This document shows, piece after piece, positions 34,635 through 47,964 of a stretch of 64,000 bases of DNA (positions are counted from its first letter, which is position 1; the number at the start of each line of letters is the position of its first letter). The stretch covers positions 39,759,079 to 39,823,078 of the forward strand of contig CM049309.1 in the NCBI GenBank assembly GCA_026874595.1, read 5' to 3'. This DNA comes from Sipunculus nudus. Lineage: Eukaryota > Annelida > Sipuncula > Golfingiida > Sipunculidae. Made by a program: the position numbers and the translations under genes. The notes below the pieces were generated by a model. It did not search any database and was not told the DNA's origin. It saw only the letters and a program-made list of their open reading frames with translations.

Positions 34635-34832
34635 AGTAGTGATGCAACACGAGACACGGTCCTGTTGTCAGCAGACATTGAATTCAGCGACGTGTGGAGA
34701 ACAGTGACAAATATAGCCGAGGATGTCCCCGTGAGGACATGCTCCACAGATCAGCGATCTCCGCTCAAACGGTTAGCGTGGTTCCACTCTCAGCTGCCGA
34801 GCGCGGTCCAACGTGTCAACCCAATGTACAAG
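34635..34832 (+). CDS. Possible upstream exon of the CCP-domain gene
   Basis: An open frame from after TAA 34632 reads through VLLSADIEFSDVWRTV to NPMYK and ends at a good donor, AAG|GTAAGA (GT 34833-34834), in phase 0. The next candidate exon (35087) also starts in phase 0. There is no ATG in this frame before the donor, so either the exon begins upstream at an unseen acceptor or this is 5' UTR. No domain is recognised. Confidence 0.35.
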
Positions 34833-35086
34833 GTAAGACGGACGGCAGAGGGTTGCTGAGTTAGGAAAAAGAAGGCTGAGAAGTGTGCTGTATAGCCAAA
34901 TCTGGCTTCCCCGAAGACCTATATACACTACCCGTGGATTTAGCAGTGGATTTTATGCCAGGTTACCGAAGTCACTGTGGTTGCATTAAGTTACATCCGT
35001 AACGGGAAGAACCGGTTGCACGAATATATGTGTCGGTGTGTAACGCATCAGGAGTTACTGCACTTACACCGCCCGTACCTGGCCAG

Positions 35087-35270
35087 GATAGACAAACAAC
35101 AGACTACAAAATGAATGTGGCGATCAACAGCACTGGCTCAGCCTCCTCAGCTCTGTCGTCTACAGCTCTGCCAACGACAGTTCTGCCCTCCACGGCCGCA
35201 CCTTCGACAGTGCTGCCAACTACAGCATTACCCACGACAGCACCAACCACTCCGTTACCAACTACGGCAG
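35087..35270 (+). CDS. CCP gene exon: Thr/Ser/Pro-rich mucin-like segment
   Basis: After MNVAINSTGSASSA the exon encodes repeated ALPTT/VLPST/APSTVLP units ending PTTAG, with donor CGGCAG|GTAAGC. This is a typical O-glycosylation-prone stalk. The acceptor (CCTGGCCAG, 35085-35086) is plausible but weak; start uncertain. Phase 1 at the donor matches the next CCP exon. The ATG at 35111 is the only in-frame one but lacks a signal peptide after it. Confidence 0.6.
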
Positions 35271-35503
35271 GTAAGCGTGATCATGTGACTCAAGTTTCTG
35301 TGACGTCATGATATGGATTTATCTCACCTGAAATCTGTCTTCTTTGTGATCTTGCACTTTATTCCATGTACCGTTTGATCCCAGCTGATTTTAATGATAT
35401 AATGAATCCCTCAGTTTTGTTGGGGCTGGGGATGTTTGCTTTATACACATACTCACGCATAAACCACCTTGATATTTAAAAACAATAATCTACTGCTGCA
35501 TTG

Positions 35504-35560
<57 letters not shown>

Positions 35561-36595
35561 TACTTAATCAAGGCATAAATACTTATCAGAGGCATATTAA
35601 ATTTTTGCAAATAAACAGGAAAAGATAAATATCATTTAGAATAAATATATGTATTTACCAGCTGAGTAATTTTTTTTTGTTTTTGAATATTATATACAAA
35701 TATAGGGCTTCAAAACCTAGAAAGGAATTGCATTTATATATATTTAGTGATAACAAACCTATGGTTCTGGTACCATAACAGTCAAGTCGCATGTAAGTGT
35801 CAGATAATAAGAACCCGAGGTATCTCTTAATTTTTATATTATAAGCAATATATGCATGTGTAATTTAATTAAAGATATGTTATTTCATTAATACTAATAT
35901 TTGAGAAGTATTGAGTTCAAAGTGGTGAGAAGGGGTACTCTCAGTTCAGCCACATTTAACATGTCATTCCATTCAGGGATTATTCTAATCTTGGTAAAAA
36001 TTACTAATAATCTGCGCTAAACTATTGACGCTGGGTCATTTTTTTACGTGTTCACAAATATGCATCATAATATTGCATGTGCTTGCCATCATTGATGTGG
36101 AGGCCATACATGGGATGCGAATGGTTAACAAGGCCGAGTTGATGGCCACAGGAATTTAGCGCCTATTCACATACATGTAATTATATGGTACACACTCCAT
36201 GACATTGACATAGAGTGTCGTTCATGTTCTATAATGGAAGAAAGATAATCTGGGACTTAAACATTAATGCGAATATTCATCACAAGCTTGTCTGAATCAG
36301 AACCAAACGAACCTTTAGACCAAATATCTGTTTATATAGCCTGGTTCAGATAAAACGTCGTTAGCTGTGGTATACGGGTTTAGTTACATGTACATAAGTA
36401 TATATAAGGTCAGGCTTGGCTGCATCCGTACCATTAATGAAGCGCAACATGAACGTTATATTGAGAGACCTTGTCAGCAGGCGGCTATCTTTGTGTTCAA
36501 GCTCATTCTCAGTTAGTCTATATAAGAAAGCACTGGCAAGCCGGCGAGCTTCATGTTTCTATTAATATAATGAGGTGATCCACACCCACACTCAC

Positions 36596-36639
<44 letters not shown>

Positions 36640-39600
36640 TAATTAATTTCATGATTCATCAAAGGGCGGGTATCATTAGGAAGTGGTTGTAGGAATAATA
36701 TTGCCAAAAACATCGTACATGGAGAGAGGACAAAGGCGACAACGTCCGGTTAGGGGAAATACCTGACTGGGTTAAAAAATAAAATGAGGGTTCCTGTGTG
36801 TAATGATAGCTAAGATAATAAAATGCAGTTACCCATTATATTACATTTATAATATTACATGATTAATACTTGTATAAAGCTGACCTATTTTTTCTTCTTG
36901 TTTGTCTATTGTACCGGGAAAGGACCAATACATGCAAATGAAGTAATAATCTCCTTCATTCAGGTTTTATGATATTCTTGGAAGTAACTTCTAATACCTG
37001 AGGGTCTCACTAATTTGATGAAAGAGAATAAAAGAAAATGAAAGATGGCTAAAATTAACAGTAATAATTAAAATTTACTTAAAAATTTCATAATTTATCA
37101 TTATTCACTATACCTTATATCTTGGAATTATAAATCAATTCTTTTGAGATCTATTTACTTTCAGTGCACTTTCAGTATCTGAATTACCAACTGTCTCTTA
37201 CTTAGACTGGTACCCTGCCACATAATGAACGTCACTGGCCTTACTCTTGGTGTGTATGTGTGTGTTTGTTAATTCAGAATAAAGAGAACATTGCATAGCT
37301 TAGATGCATGTTATCTCATAAGATATTTAATATTTGTCCGCTTTGGTTGGAGAAATTCAAATTAATCAGTAATCGTAATCGATTACGATTATTTTAAAAT
37401 GTAATTGTAATATTAATCGATTACATTTGGTTTCAGAGCAGAGTCATCGTGATCGTAATCAATTACATTAAAAAGTAATCGTAATCATAGATTACTCTAA
37501 TTCCTTTTCACCATTCCTCTGTAAAATGATTTTATTTATTTAAATCACTTTAAACTAAAAGTAGATAATTAAATTTAATTTCTATCATGTTTAGTATTGT
37601 CAACATAACTTTATTAAAGACCATAGTTAAGTGCTCACAATAAAGTTCTTAGGTATACTCACTTATGTAATTTGTGATTAAAAAAATGAGCAGTTATAGT
37701 GAGCCAGGTATTATTACTCTCCTGCCAATTACCTAACTTGCAAATCAACTCATTAGTATATGAGCAATGATTTTAAATCTAGTCATAATTAATTGTCCAT
37801 ACATAACCATGAACAATTACCTGGCTTTGTTATACAACTTGTCCACACACACTATTATGTATTTAGTGGCTTACGTGGCTTAAATGAATATAACAACATA
37901 TCATACCTGGAACGATAAGTTTTTACATTTTAATTGGGAGAATAAACAGGCGCAGCCATATGTCTTCCATTAACATGCATGTATACAAAATATAAAACGA
38001 AACTCAAGGATAAAAGGTATCAATATCTATTAAGTATGTACATTGTATGCCCAGATCCACTATAGCTGAACTAGCAGGAGGACAGTATTGGCTTACAAGA
38101 TTTCACACCTTATATTTGACAAAGATGCGGTCAGTGGTCAGATTAATCCTGTTTAGTAAAAGAGGTAAGGGTATGGAACTACAGAGAGTATCCAGCATGG
38201 GTCCATGAGGTATACACAGAGATAGATATAAAATCATGGCTTCTTTGTAGCATACTGTTTGCCCATGCAGTGCTCTGAACCAGCCATTGCTCTTTGACAA
38301 GTCCATGTGGAGAACACTTCAGGCTTTTTGGGTTATGTAAAGCTATATCCAGCTGGTAAAAATGCCAGATGCAGCCCATGCAGTGACTATTATCAGGTCA
38401 TAGTACTCATGATGTTGCTCTACTCTAGGCCATATGATATGGAACATGCGGGACTGGCAACAAATGCAGGTATACAGTGCTTAACAGTCTAAACATGCAC
38501 CACTATGGCCGGGTATATTTTTAAAACATCATGTCCATTGGTGATTGCTGACACGAATTTGTCTTGATAATCAGAGAACAAAGATTTCACTAGTTCATTA
38601 CTTCTATATATATATTAAAATATCTCTCTAGAAAATGGAATAATCAAAGGAACTAAACAGACCATTCTATTACATCTGGGTAAATGTAACAATCTCCTCT
38701 ACTTAACTACAATCATAGTTTCAGACGCTAATGTTTGTAAAAAGTAACCAGCAAATCAACTGATCATTTACATGAGAAAACACTGACTCCAGCTTAACTT
38801 CATAGCCTATTAGTTTTAAGTGACACATTAATAAAGAATATCACACATTTCTTTGTGTTGTTTGTTAATTATTTCTAAAATGCAATCATTATTGTAATCA
38901 TGATTACTTGTAAAAGTAATTTGTGTAAAATCACACATTTCAAAAGTAATCGTAATCGTAGATGATTATATTTAGTATGTAATCGTCCCATCATGGTTGC
39001 ATGGCTATACCAAGGAGTTTAAAGACTGGAGTATCAACTGAGAGTCTGGCCGTGTCGAATGTTGCTGTAATCTCTCCAGCTTAACTTCATAGCCTATTAG
39101 TTTTAAGTGACACATAATAAAGAATATCACATATTTCTTTGTGTTATTTGTTTATTATTTAAAAAAATGCAATCATTATTGTAATCATGATTACATGTAA
39201 AAGTAATTTATGTAAAATCACACATTTCAAAAGTAATCGTAATCGTAGATGATTATATTTAGTATGTAATCGTCCCAACATGGTTGCATGGCTATACCAA
39301 GGAGTTTAAAGACTGGAGTATTAACTGAGAGTCTGACCGTGTCGAATGTTGCTGTAATCTCCTTTGTTATACGCTTATATATCACTGATGTAGCTCAGTC
39401 CACATTTTGAAATGATGAGATGAAAGTTCCACATAACTTTTGGAAATTTTCAGTATAAAAAAGAAAGGCGGACGATACCAAAACTTTGTCACCCAGGGAA
39501 ATCTTTGCGCCAAGACAAGCACGTCGTATAAACGATTTGTAAATCCAATTTAAAAACAAACCAAAAAACCTCATAATATGCTCGGAAGATTGAATTAAAA

Positions 39601-39866
39601 GCAGATTAGACGAATTAAATACGGTAAAAACAGCAATTTTCTTTAATATTGTCATACGAAATTTTAAAATTATATCATCTGCCCATAGTGTGCTTTCCGG
39701 GAGTATACAGCAGAAAGTCAACCAAACCGAGACATCATTTGGACCGCATGTCATCTTTCTTGTTCGACTGCATGGGTCATGAGACGAGCAGTCCGTATAC
39801 AGGTGTGATTGACTGGTTACACACAATAATGTACACACTTAATTAGTGTTCTAGCATATTAATACC

Positions 39867-39927
<61 letters not shown>

Positions 39928-42380
39928 GTCGCTAACTTGAGTTCCTATAGAGGATGTACTTAATTATCTGTGACGAGCTATAAAGCGAAAATGGCACAAA
40001 ACCGACTCAGAACATCCCAAAAGTGTTATATGCAAGATCCAACGCCCACATTATAAGTATATTTGATATATATGGTTGAAGAACAGAGTCTTTGGGATAT
40101 AATAAACATTCACTATATAGTGACTGTTTGGCTTCAGCTGATTGAAGCTTTATATGTTGAGTGTGGTGGTGTAATGGCAAAGGTGCCGGAATTGTGATCA
40201 AGCGGTCTTGCCGGAATTGTGATCAAGCGGTCGTGGATCTGCGTATGGCGGGCCCGAGCGACCTGAAAACTGTGCGAGGGCTCTGTAGGGTCCCCTGGGA
40301 GCTACCACCGGGAACTTAATTATATAAAAAGTCTTCTGAACCAGTTATTGGAAAGGGGACTTAAAACCTACAACTTTAACTTTAACTTATATGTTTCTGT
40401 TCCTCTCTTCAACAGTGTAGTACTGACTTTACAGCAAACTATTGGTATCCTGAGACGGAGATATCGGAGATAGTGAAAGCGATCATTGTGTCCTGCATGC
40501 TGATATATATATATATAAACTACAGGACAACGACTACAGTTTACATATACTGCTCCTGTTTGTATTTATAATGACCATCGAGGCGTGTCATCTTTAATCA
40601 AATGTCTCTCTCTCTATATAGATATATATAGTTAATTCTGATTGCCAAACAATTTTCGGATACATACTTGTATACAATACAAGACCTTACAGTGCCATTG
40701 AAATAAGAGCGTTATATTTTCCTGAGTTTAATTTTAATTAGATACATGTGTTTGGCTAAAAGCTAAGATGCCCATATAATGGTTATATGAACCATCTGTT
40801 CTAGACTAGCTTTTGGTTACTCCGCCAAATTTTTATCATACTTATTGCTTCACCCCATTTAATCCATGCACTTCGTTTAGGTAACCAGAACTTAAAGGTC
40901 TCATTATTTTTTTTTTAACTTATTGGAAAGGAATAAAAATATATATTAGCCTTACTTTAAGTACTTTTATTAAAGGCTTGTAGGACATTATGATTTTATT
41001 TCAATATCCGTATTTGGGTAAAATGCTGTGGATGGCCTTTCATAGACCCCCATGCATCCACTGTGAGTGCAATACCACCGATTTCAAAACTTTTTTTTTC
41101 TGTCCGTGTTTACGCTAGATCTAAAATATGGCTGATCTTCAGAAACTGAAAAGTCATATAAAAGTCATATATTGGCACCTAGTATTTATTTTTGACCTTC
41201 TGTTGCGAACGCTCGATGACTACAGACATCTAGTTTATAACTTGGTATTGACATATCACGTGACCATATGTTACAGAGCCATTATGTCCGAAGTTGTACG
41301 GAGCCCACTTGTTAAAGAACACCACCGAGACGTCAGTGGGAACCGTCGTGGGACTGGGCTGTGAGGAAGGGTTCGTGCTGCCCGGGGACTCGTGGATTAG
41401 ATGCGACCCTGGGGGCGTCTGGAATGCCAACTTCCCTTTTTGCCAAAGTCAGTTTTTACCTCCGCTAAGGAGGTTGTGTTTTTGCCGGCGTTGGTTTGTT
41501 TGTCTTTTAGCAACATAACTAAAAAAATTATTAAAAGATTTTGATGAAATTTCCAGGAAAAATTGATTAAATTTTAGGGGTAATCCGGATCACCATCAGT
41601 AACTAGGAATAAAAAAAAAGATAAAAATGATAAATTTCTGACAATGCCATATGGTGGAGGTCTGCGCTCTCTGAGTGTATTTCTAGTCTTCTTAACAAGT
41701 TGTTTATGATATAGCTGTTAATTTTATTTACCATACAGTGATGTCAGCCTCCTGCAAACCAGAAACCAATCGTACAACCGAAAAACAATATTTCGCAGTT
41801 TGTGATACGTAGAAATAAATTAAATTATTTTGAAAAAGAAAATAAATTTGAAATTATTTTAAAAAATCAGTGTCATCTGTGAATGTATCTTGACACTGAA
41901 GTAAACTCAGATGATTTTAAATAAATTTGAATGATAGTTAGAAGATTTGATTTTGGAAAGGCGATGAGCCGTAGATATTGATTTATATCTTATTCCTTAA
42001 CATACTTGAGGTCCAGTATTTTCATAATCTGGATAAATAATATCCGGATGTCCTTATATATTTTGTAGTTATTTTAAGTATTATATAAGATTCCTTCATT
42101 ATTTAACATGTCATGGTTACAGGTAAACCTTGCCAAGATTTCCGCGCGAATCACCTGATCGTTAACAACACAAACACCACATTCGGGTCCTTGGTGGGCT
42201 TTAAGTGTGAGGGCGGCCGGGAGCTGACTGGCGCCTCATGGATGAAGTGTGAGGAAGGAGGTATCTGGAGTGCAGGCATTCCACAATGTATATGTAAGCC
42301 ATTTTTTCAATGAATCAGTAATTTCACATTTCTTTAAATGATAACATTACTCAATAAAGAGAGAGAAATTTGACTTTGAG

Positions 42381-42429
<49 letters not shown>

Positions 42430-43225
42430 AAATTTATTGTTATGATTTTCACTGTCTACTAACAAACCCCTAACGTGTCTTGTAAATATAGGTCTGTCGC
42501 TGTTTAACCTCTTTCCTGAAATGTATATTATTTAAAACAAAACTTTTGAATTATCGAATTCATTTACTATCATACGTAATAAAATGTATGACTTTTTTTG
42601 CACGGTTTGCTGAAATGTAAAATGTGGGCCTCTCACATAATTTTGTTGGTCATATTCTATGGGCTATTCCAATATACAATGCTTCACAAATGCGGATATT
42701 TCAAAGTATTATACACCATTTGGCATGCACTGCACAACAGAGCACTTTATTACAGTGGGGTTAAGTGAATCACATAAAACAGTCTCTCGTTTTTTGGTGT
42801 CGTCTGCTCTACACTGAAATATCGTCTGCTACAAACTGTTATGTCGTCTGCTTCACACCATGCTGTCGTCTGCTGCAGCGAGGGGTCCCATTAACCAAAT
42901 CGGGATGATCGTACCGGTGAGCATCGCCGCCGTGGTGGCCGCCGTCATACTGGTGATCGGCATCTACATGCTCTGTACCAACCTCCGGAGAAACAAGAAG
43001 GTCAAGGATGAAGAGAAAGAAAGATGGAGGGGAATCATGGAAGCCAAGTACGTCAGCATTATTATTTATATATATACTCCACAAAAATCTACATAATCTA
43101 TACATATACAATATAATGAAGTCAAAGTAACTATATATTGTACATATAGGCATAAAAGAATTGGGACCTTGAAAAATTGGTCGTTATTTTGAGGTTGTCG
43201 CTAAACCTAAGTGGTCGTGAGGTAA

Positions 43226-43272
<47 letters not shown>

Positions 43273-43743
43273 TGTGCCAATGAAATCGTTGATTTGTCGT
43301 TTTCTTTCAAATCGACTAAATCGATTGCATTTTTGCATAATCGATTAAAAAGATTATGCATCCACATGCAAACAATCTATAATCCTGGCAGAGATATACC
43401 ACAGGCGCTTGAATCCCTATTTATAATAAAGTCTTCATATCTCCAATTTACTTAAGAGATACTACGATGAAATCAGGTTAAACGACCAAACAATAAAACG
43501 GTAATACCGTGTTAGTATACTTGTAATCAGACAAGGTAGGCAATGGTTTCACAATAATTACCGATGTACATGTCACACAGTATATATATATACTGGGGTC
43601 AATATTTAGGCACCAGTTTACATCAGATTTCAAGGTAATAAATAATCGATTAAAATTCGATCATCGGGCGTTTTTATTTTACAATCATCGATTATTATTT
43701 TAAAACCAATTCCTTCCAATATTAAATATATATATTTAAATAT

Positions 43744-43797
<54 letters not shown>

Positions 43798-46700
43798 CAC
43801 TATAATAATACACACAGGAACACATTCTCCAGTAGACAGACGTCACAAATATATAGTCCGGTCATAAACCCATACGTTCTGATGATGTACAGCATCTTCA
43901 TAACAAACAGCATCATTTATCGAAGCGAGTATAAAATAAAACCTGGAGATTCATCTGTGGATATGTATGATATATGACTGAAATAAGAGTAGACGTGATA
44001 TACACATGATGAAGCATAAGGAAAAAAAGCATCGTACCGTTAGAACAGCTTTATGTGACGAGCAGAGTACTGACTGGAGACAGTTTGTTTCCTGTGTCAT
44101 GATCAGCTGGGCGTTACACGTCATAGTCTGCTGGGTTTAGACTTTTTTCGGCCACACTGGAGTGGAAGTTCAGTGTAGTATGGGACAAGTCACACGTGAC
44201 AATCACGTCTGCCACCCCATTAAAATCCCCGCACTTGCACAGCGATATTGTATATATGAAATGCTTAATGAAATAATTAAATCATTCGATATTTTGTGTG
44301 TTAAAAACACTGGGGCAAGTGACAAAGACACCATTTAATAAGTAAACATACCAAAAATTGTGTGCATGTTTATGTATACGAAATGAGATTTTCAAATGTT
44401 ACTGTATAATTTTTGCACCATGTAAGGAGATAAAAGGGATAAAACCAATATATGCTTTAAATGTTAATGTTAGAACAAGTCAGCCCAGCCACTTTGGGTG
44501 CGTTACTTACAGTATTGGCTAGCCTATTATATGCGTTTTTTTGTGTTTTTGAAAGATTACATTTTTAGCAGTGTGATTTGTGTTATATCATCTTGATATA
44601 AGCATAATAAAAAAATGGAAGATAGGCTGTATCATTTATCTCTTTCGTCATGCAGAAATGAAAAAAAAACAGTCTACACATATTTTTTCTCACAACTTTC
44701 GCAGACATATTGGTGGATAAGATTGGCCTAGACTTACACCGATTTTAATTCAGTTCAAGCCTCATAGCCTTTTCATGCAAAAAAGGCCTGTCCAAAACGT
44801 CCTTGTCCGGATAGTCCAATTCCGGAATGTCCAATCCGAATATAGAATGATTCTTGTTTCTACAGCTATAGTGTCTTCTAAGAAGATATATTCACATGTG
44901 AGCTTTGGGCTCTTTTTTTAAACTTTATAGTGTGTTTAAATATCAATTTGCTTACATGAACATTAATGACATGTGAACAAAATGTCAAGTAGAATATAAC
45001 TCACGGGCGTAAATTTACTCCATATGCAAAATTCATTACATGAGTAAATGTCTGCATGTGAATGGGGCTATAGATCAGTAACTTAACATATTTGTAAATA
45101 GCAGAGCTCAAACATTTTTATATGAATAATCGTTTGAAGCTTGAACACTAGGTGGCGATGCTAATCATGGTACACAGTGCTACATTTACTGAGGGAGTGT
45201 TTCAGGCGCACTGAAACTGTTCGAATAATTCACGCTTTGTACCAACCTGCCCATTCTTTCAATATTTCATCTTGAAAACTATTTTGAGCATTGTAACTTA
45301 TTTTTTTTCGTTGTAGTGGCTTTGGTTCTAGGGAGTATGAGGCCAAAACACAGGACGCAGTGGGGATGCCCCCCGTTATGATTGACGGACTAAACCAATC
45401 ATTAAAAGGAGGGCCACTGGAGGACGAGGATAGGTGAGACACAGGCACACACACCCAGACAACCTGATATGTGAGTCACGATCACACACACACACTCACA
45501 CTCACACACTGACACCGATTCACTTGCCCTTTTCCGGCGTACACTTGTTATTAAGTACAATACATAAATCCCTAAAATGAAATTTCGTTTTTCTCTATGT
45601 AGTCTGCTGGTGCAACGCTACATGGCACCACCTTTTAGTTGTGTGGCTCATTCGTTCGCACCCGCGTTTGAAAATTGCGTCCATTACTCTCGCACTCTCG
45701 CGTGTACAGTAGGGCTGAAACGGGTACAAAATTTTGGACTCGAGTACCCGATAGGCATTACCTGACTCGGACTCGAGTACTCGTTACCATGGCAACGCTG
45801 TGAAGATAAAATGGACATCTGTTTACCGATGCAAAATATGTATAAATTTGACTTAGTGACGGCTTAACTTTATCGCAACGAGGGAATAGATATATCATGT
45901 CATAACAAGACCTCGATTAATTTGACTAGCATATGTTTAGAGCCCTACGCCAGGCTACGACAATGGATAAATAATCCTACAGACTGTCCTAAAATTTGAA
46001 GTAATATACATATATGCATGTACATACAAGAGTACTCGAGTCCAAATGTTGGACTCGAGTACTCGGTAAGTATTACCCTGACTCGAGTACTCGAGTACTC
46101 CTATCACCCCTAGTGTACAGATACACCTACATACTTGCAAACAAACACATCCATCCTATACACACGCAGAAACGCACACCCAGCCACCCACACAAACGGA
46201 TGTTAAACACCAAGACCAGGTTAGTCTGCTGGACATGCATTTGTACAGTTTTATCAGAACTTGTGCACATTCAGTTTAATAAAACACTGAATATGTTGTG
46301 CCCAATGCAATACTCACAGGAAATTCAAATTTCACATATATTAAAATATGTAATTAGTTTCCTTGACAGTTGTCATATTTCTTCTAGTGACACATCATGT
46401 TGTTGGTCTGAATCGATACATATAAGTAAAGTATAAGATACGTGTAAGTACTCTTCCTACATAAAATGCCTTGTAACTGCCGTAATCCCCACCAGAGGTC
46501 TCTCTCTGACTGTCATGCTATTGGACTTGGAGACATCTTGACTTAAACTCCAAAAAAAGTTCTCGTTATAACTATTGGACATAGTCTAATTTTAATTCAA
46601 TTTTTAATTATAGTTGCATTTCTTAACTATCTGGGGTACATTTAGAACAACCATATAAGCATTTTACAAGGGATCCTTAAACCCTATTCGTGTCTGTAAT

Positions 46701-47885
46701 AAATCTGCCGTCTTTAATTGTCACACCCGGATCAACTTGGAAATGTTTAAGCAGTATTATCTAGTATGTGTTTGTCAGAAGGTAATGAGGGACATGGGTA
46801 GAACGTCACTCTCTTAAATCTCAATCAGGGGATGGTCCCCGCTTCATCCTTCCGCCAGCGGTCGTATCAACTCAATACGAATCTCTTCCCGTTTTTTAAT
46901 TGTTGTTGTAACGGCCGGGACTACTTGTCTCAAATGTCAAACTTCAAAATGAAAATTTGTCAGAATTCAAGGAAAAGCCTTCTGCTCTCATTACACGAAT
47001 GCATGCCCGCCAAGACTTTACCAAAAACAAAAAGTTCATATTCATGGAATATTCTTGAATCAATTATTATCAAACACATTTTAACGGACTGTGTTACTCT
47101 ATTCACTATATTTAGGCCTACTGTGGTTGGCTTTATATTCGCTAATTTTTTATTCGCATTTTTCACATTTTCATATATCGCGAAGGTTTCAGTTTCACTA
47201 TTTACCACACTGTAACTTTCACAGTGAATGAGTTTATATATATTATAATGTCATGTACAATGATAATACAAGAAGAAATTCAATAAAAGTCTGGATATAG
47301 TATCCATCCTTAGCAGGGGGTTATATCACAAATAATTATATACACAATGTACATACATAACCTTATATATGCGGTGTCACATGAAAAGCCGGCGCCGCAA
47401 CCATTGAAGAAAGTTATTGAAGACGTTCACTGGGTCGAAAGCCTTGGTATGTATTAAATTTGGCTAAACGGGAGTGGCCTGTGGTAGATATTGCTCTTTT
47501 TGTTCCTTTGAGTAATTACTATACCGGTGTTCTGTGGTTAGCTTCATGTTCGCGGGGTTCAAATTTCGCAAATTTTCAACTTTTTAGTATTTCGCTACGA
47601 TTCCATTTTCACGATCTCACCATACATTATTATTCATGATATCAGTTGTTTTCCTTTTCGACTTGGTTTCGACGATGTGAACTCTTATTCGCGAAGGTTT
47701 TATTTTTGCGACGATCCTAGTTTTACGAATATCGCGAATTTAAAAACCCTCGCGAACAAACAGGCATCCATAGTCTACATCAGTCATGTGACATCAGGCA
47801 TGCTGGTGTGGTTCTTGCTACTGGCGTTGAGAACATAGTTAATACCGTTATTACTGACTCATCCAGATCATCTTGACTCAACCAG

Positions 47886-47964
<79 letters not shown>

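Larger units (their letters stand above)
43048..45316. other. Intron between the TM and tail exons
   Basis: Short 'aatcgatt' motifs at 43300-43345 and 43640-43695 resemble the subterminal motifs of the hAT-like element at 37.4 kb, possibly another small copy. Otherwise nothing is recognised. Confidence 0.4.

Noticed and set aside
39395-39838. 147-codon minus-strand open frame in the CCP gene intron
   Set aside because: No recognisable domain, no splice signals, composition like its surroundings.
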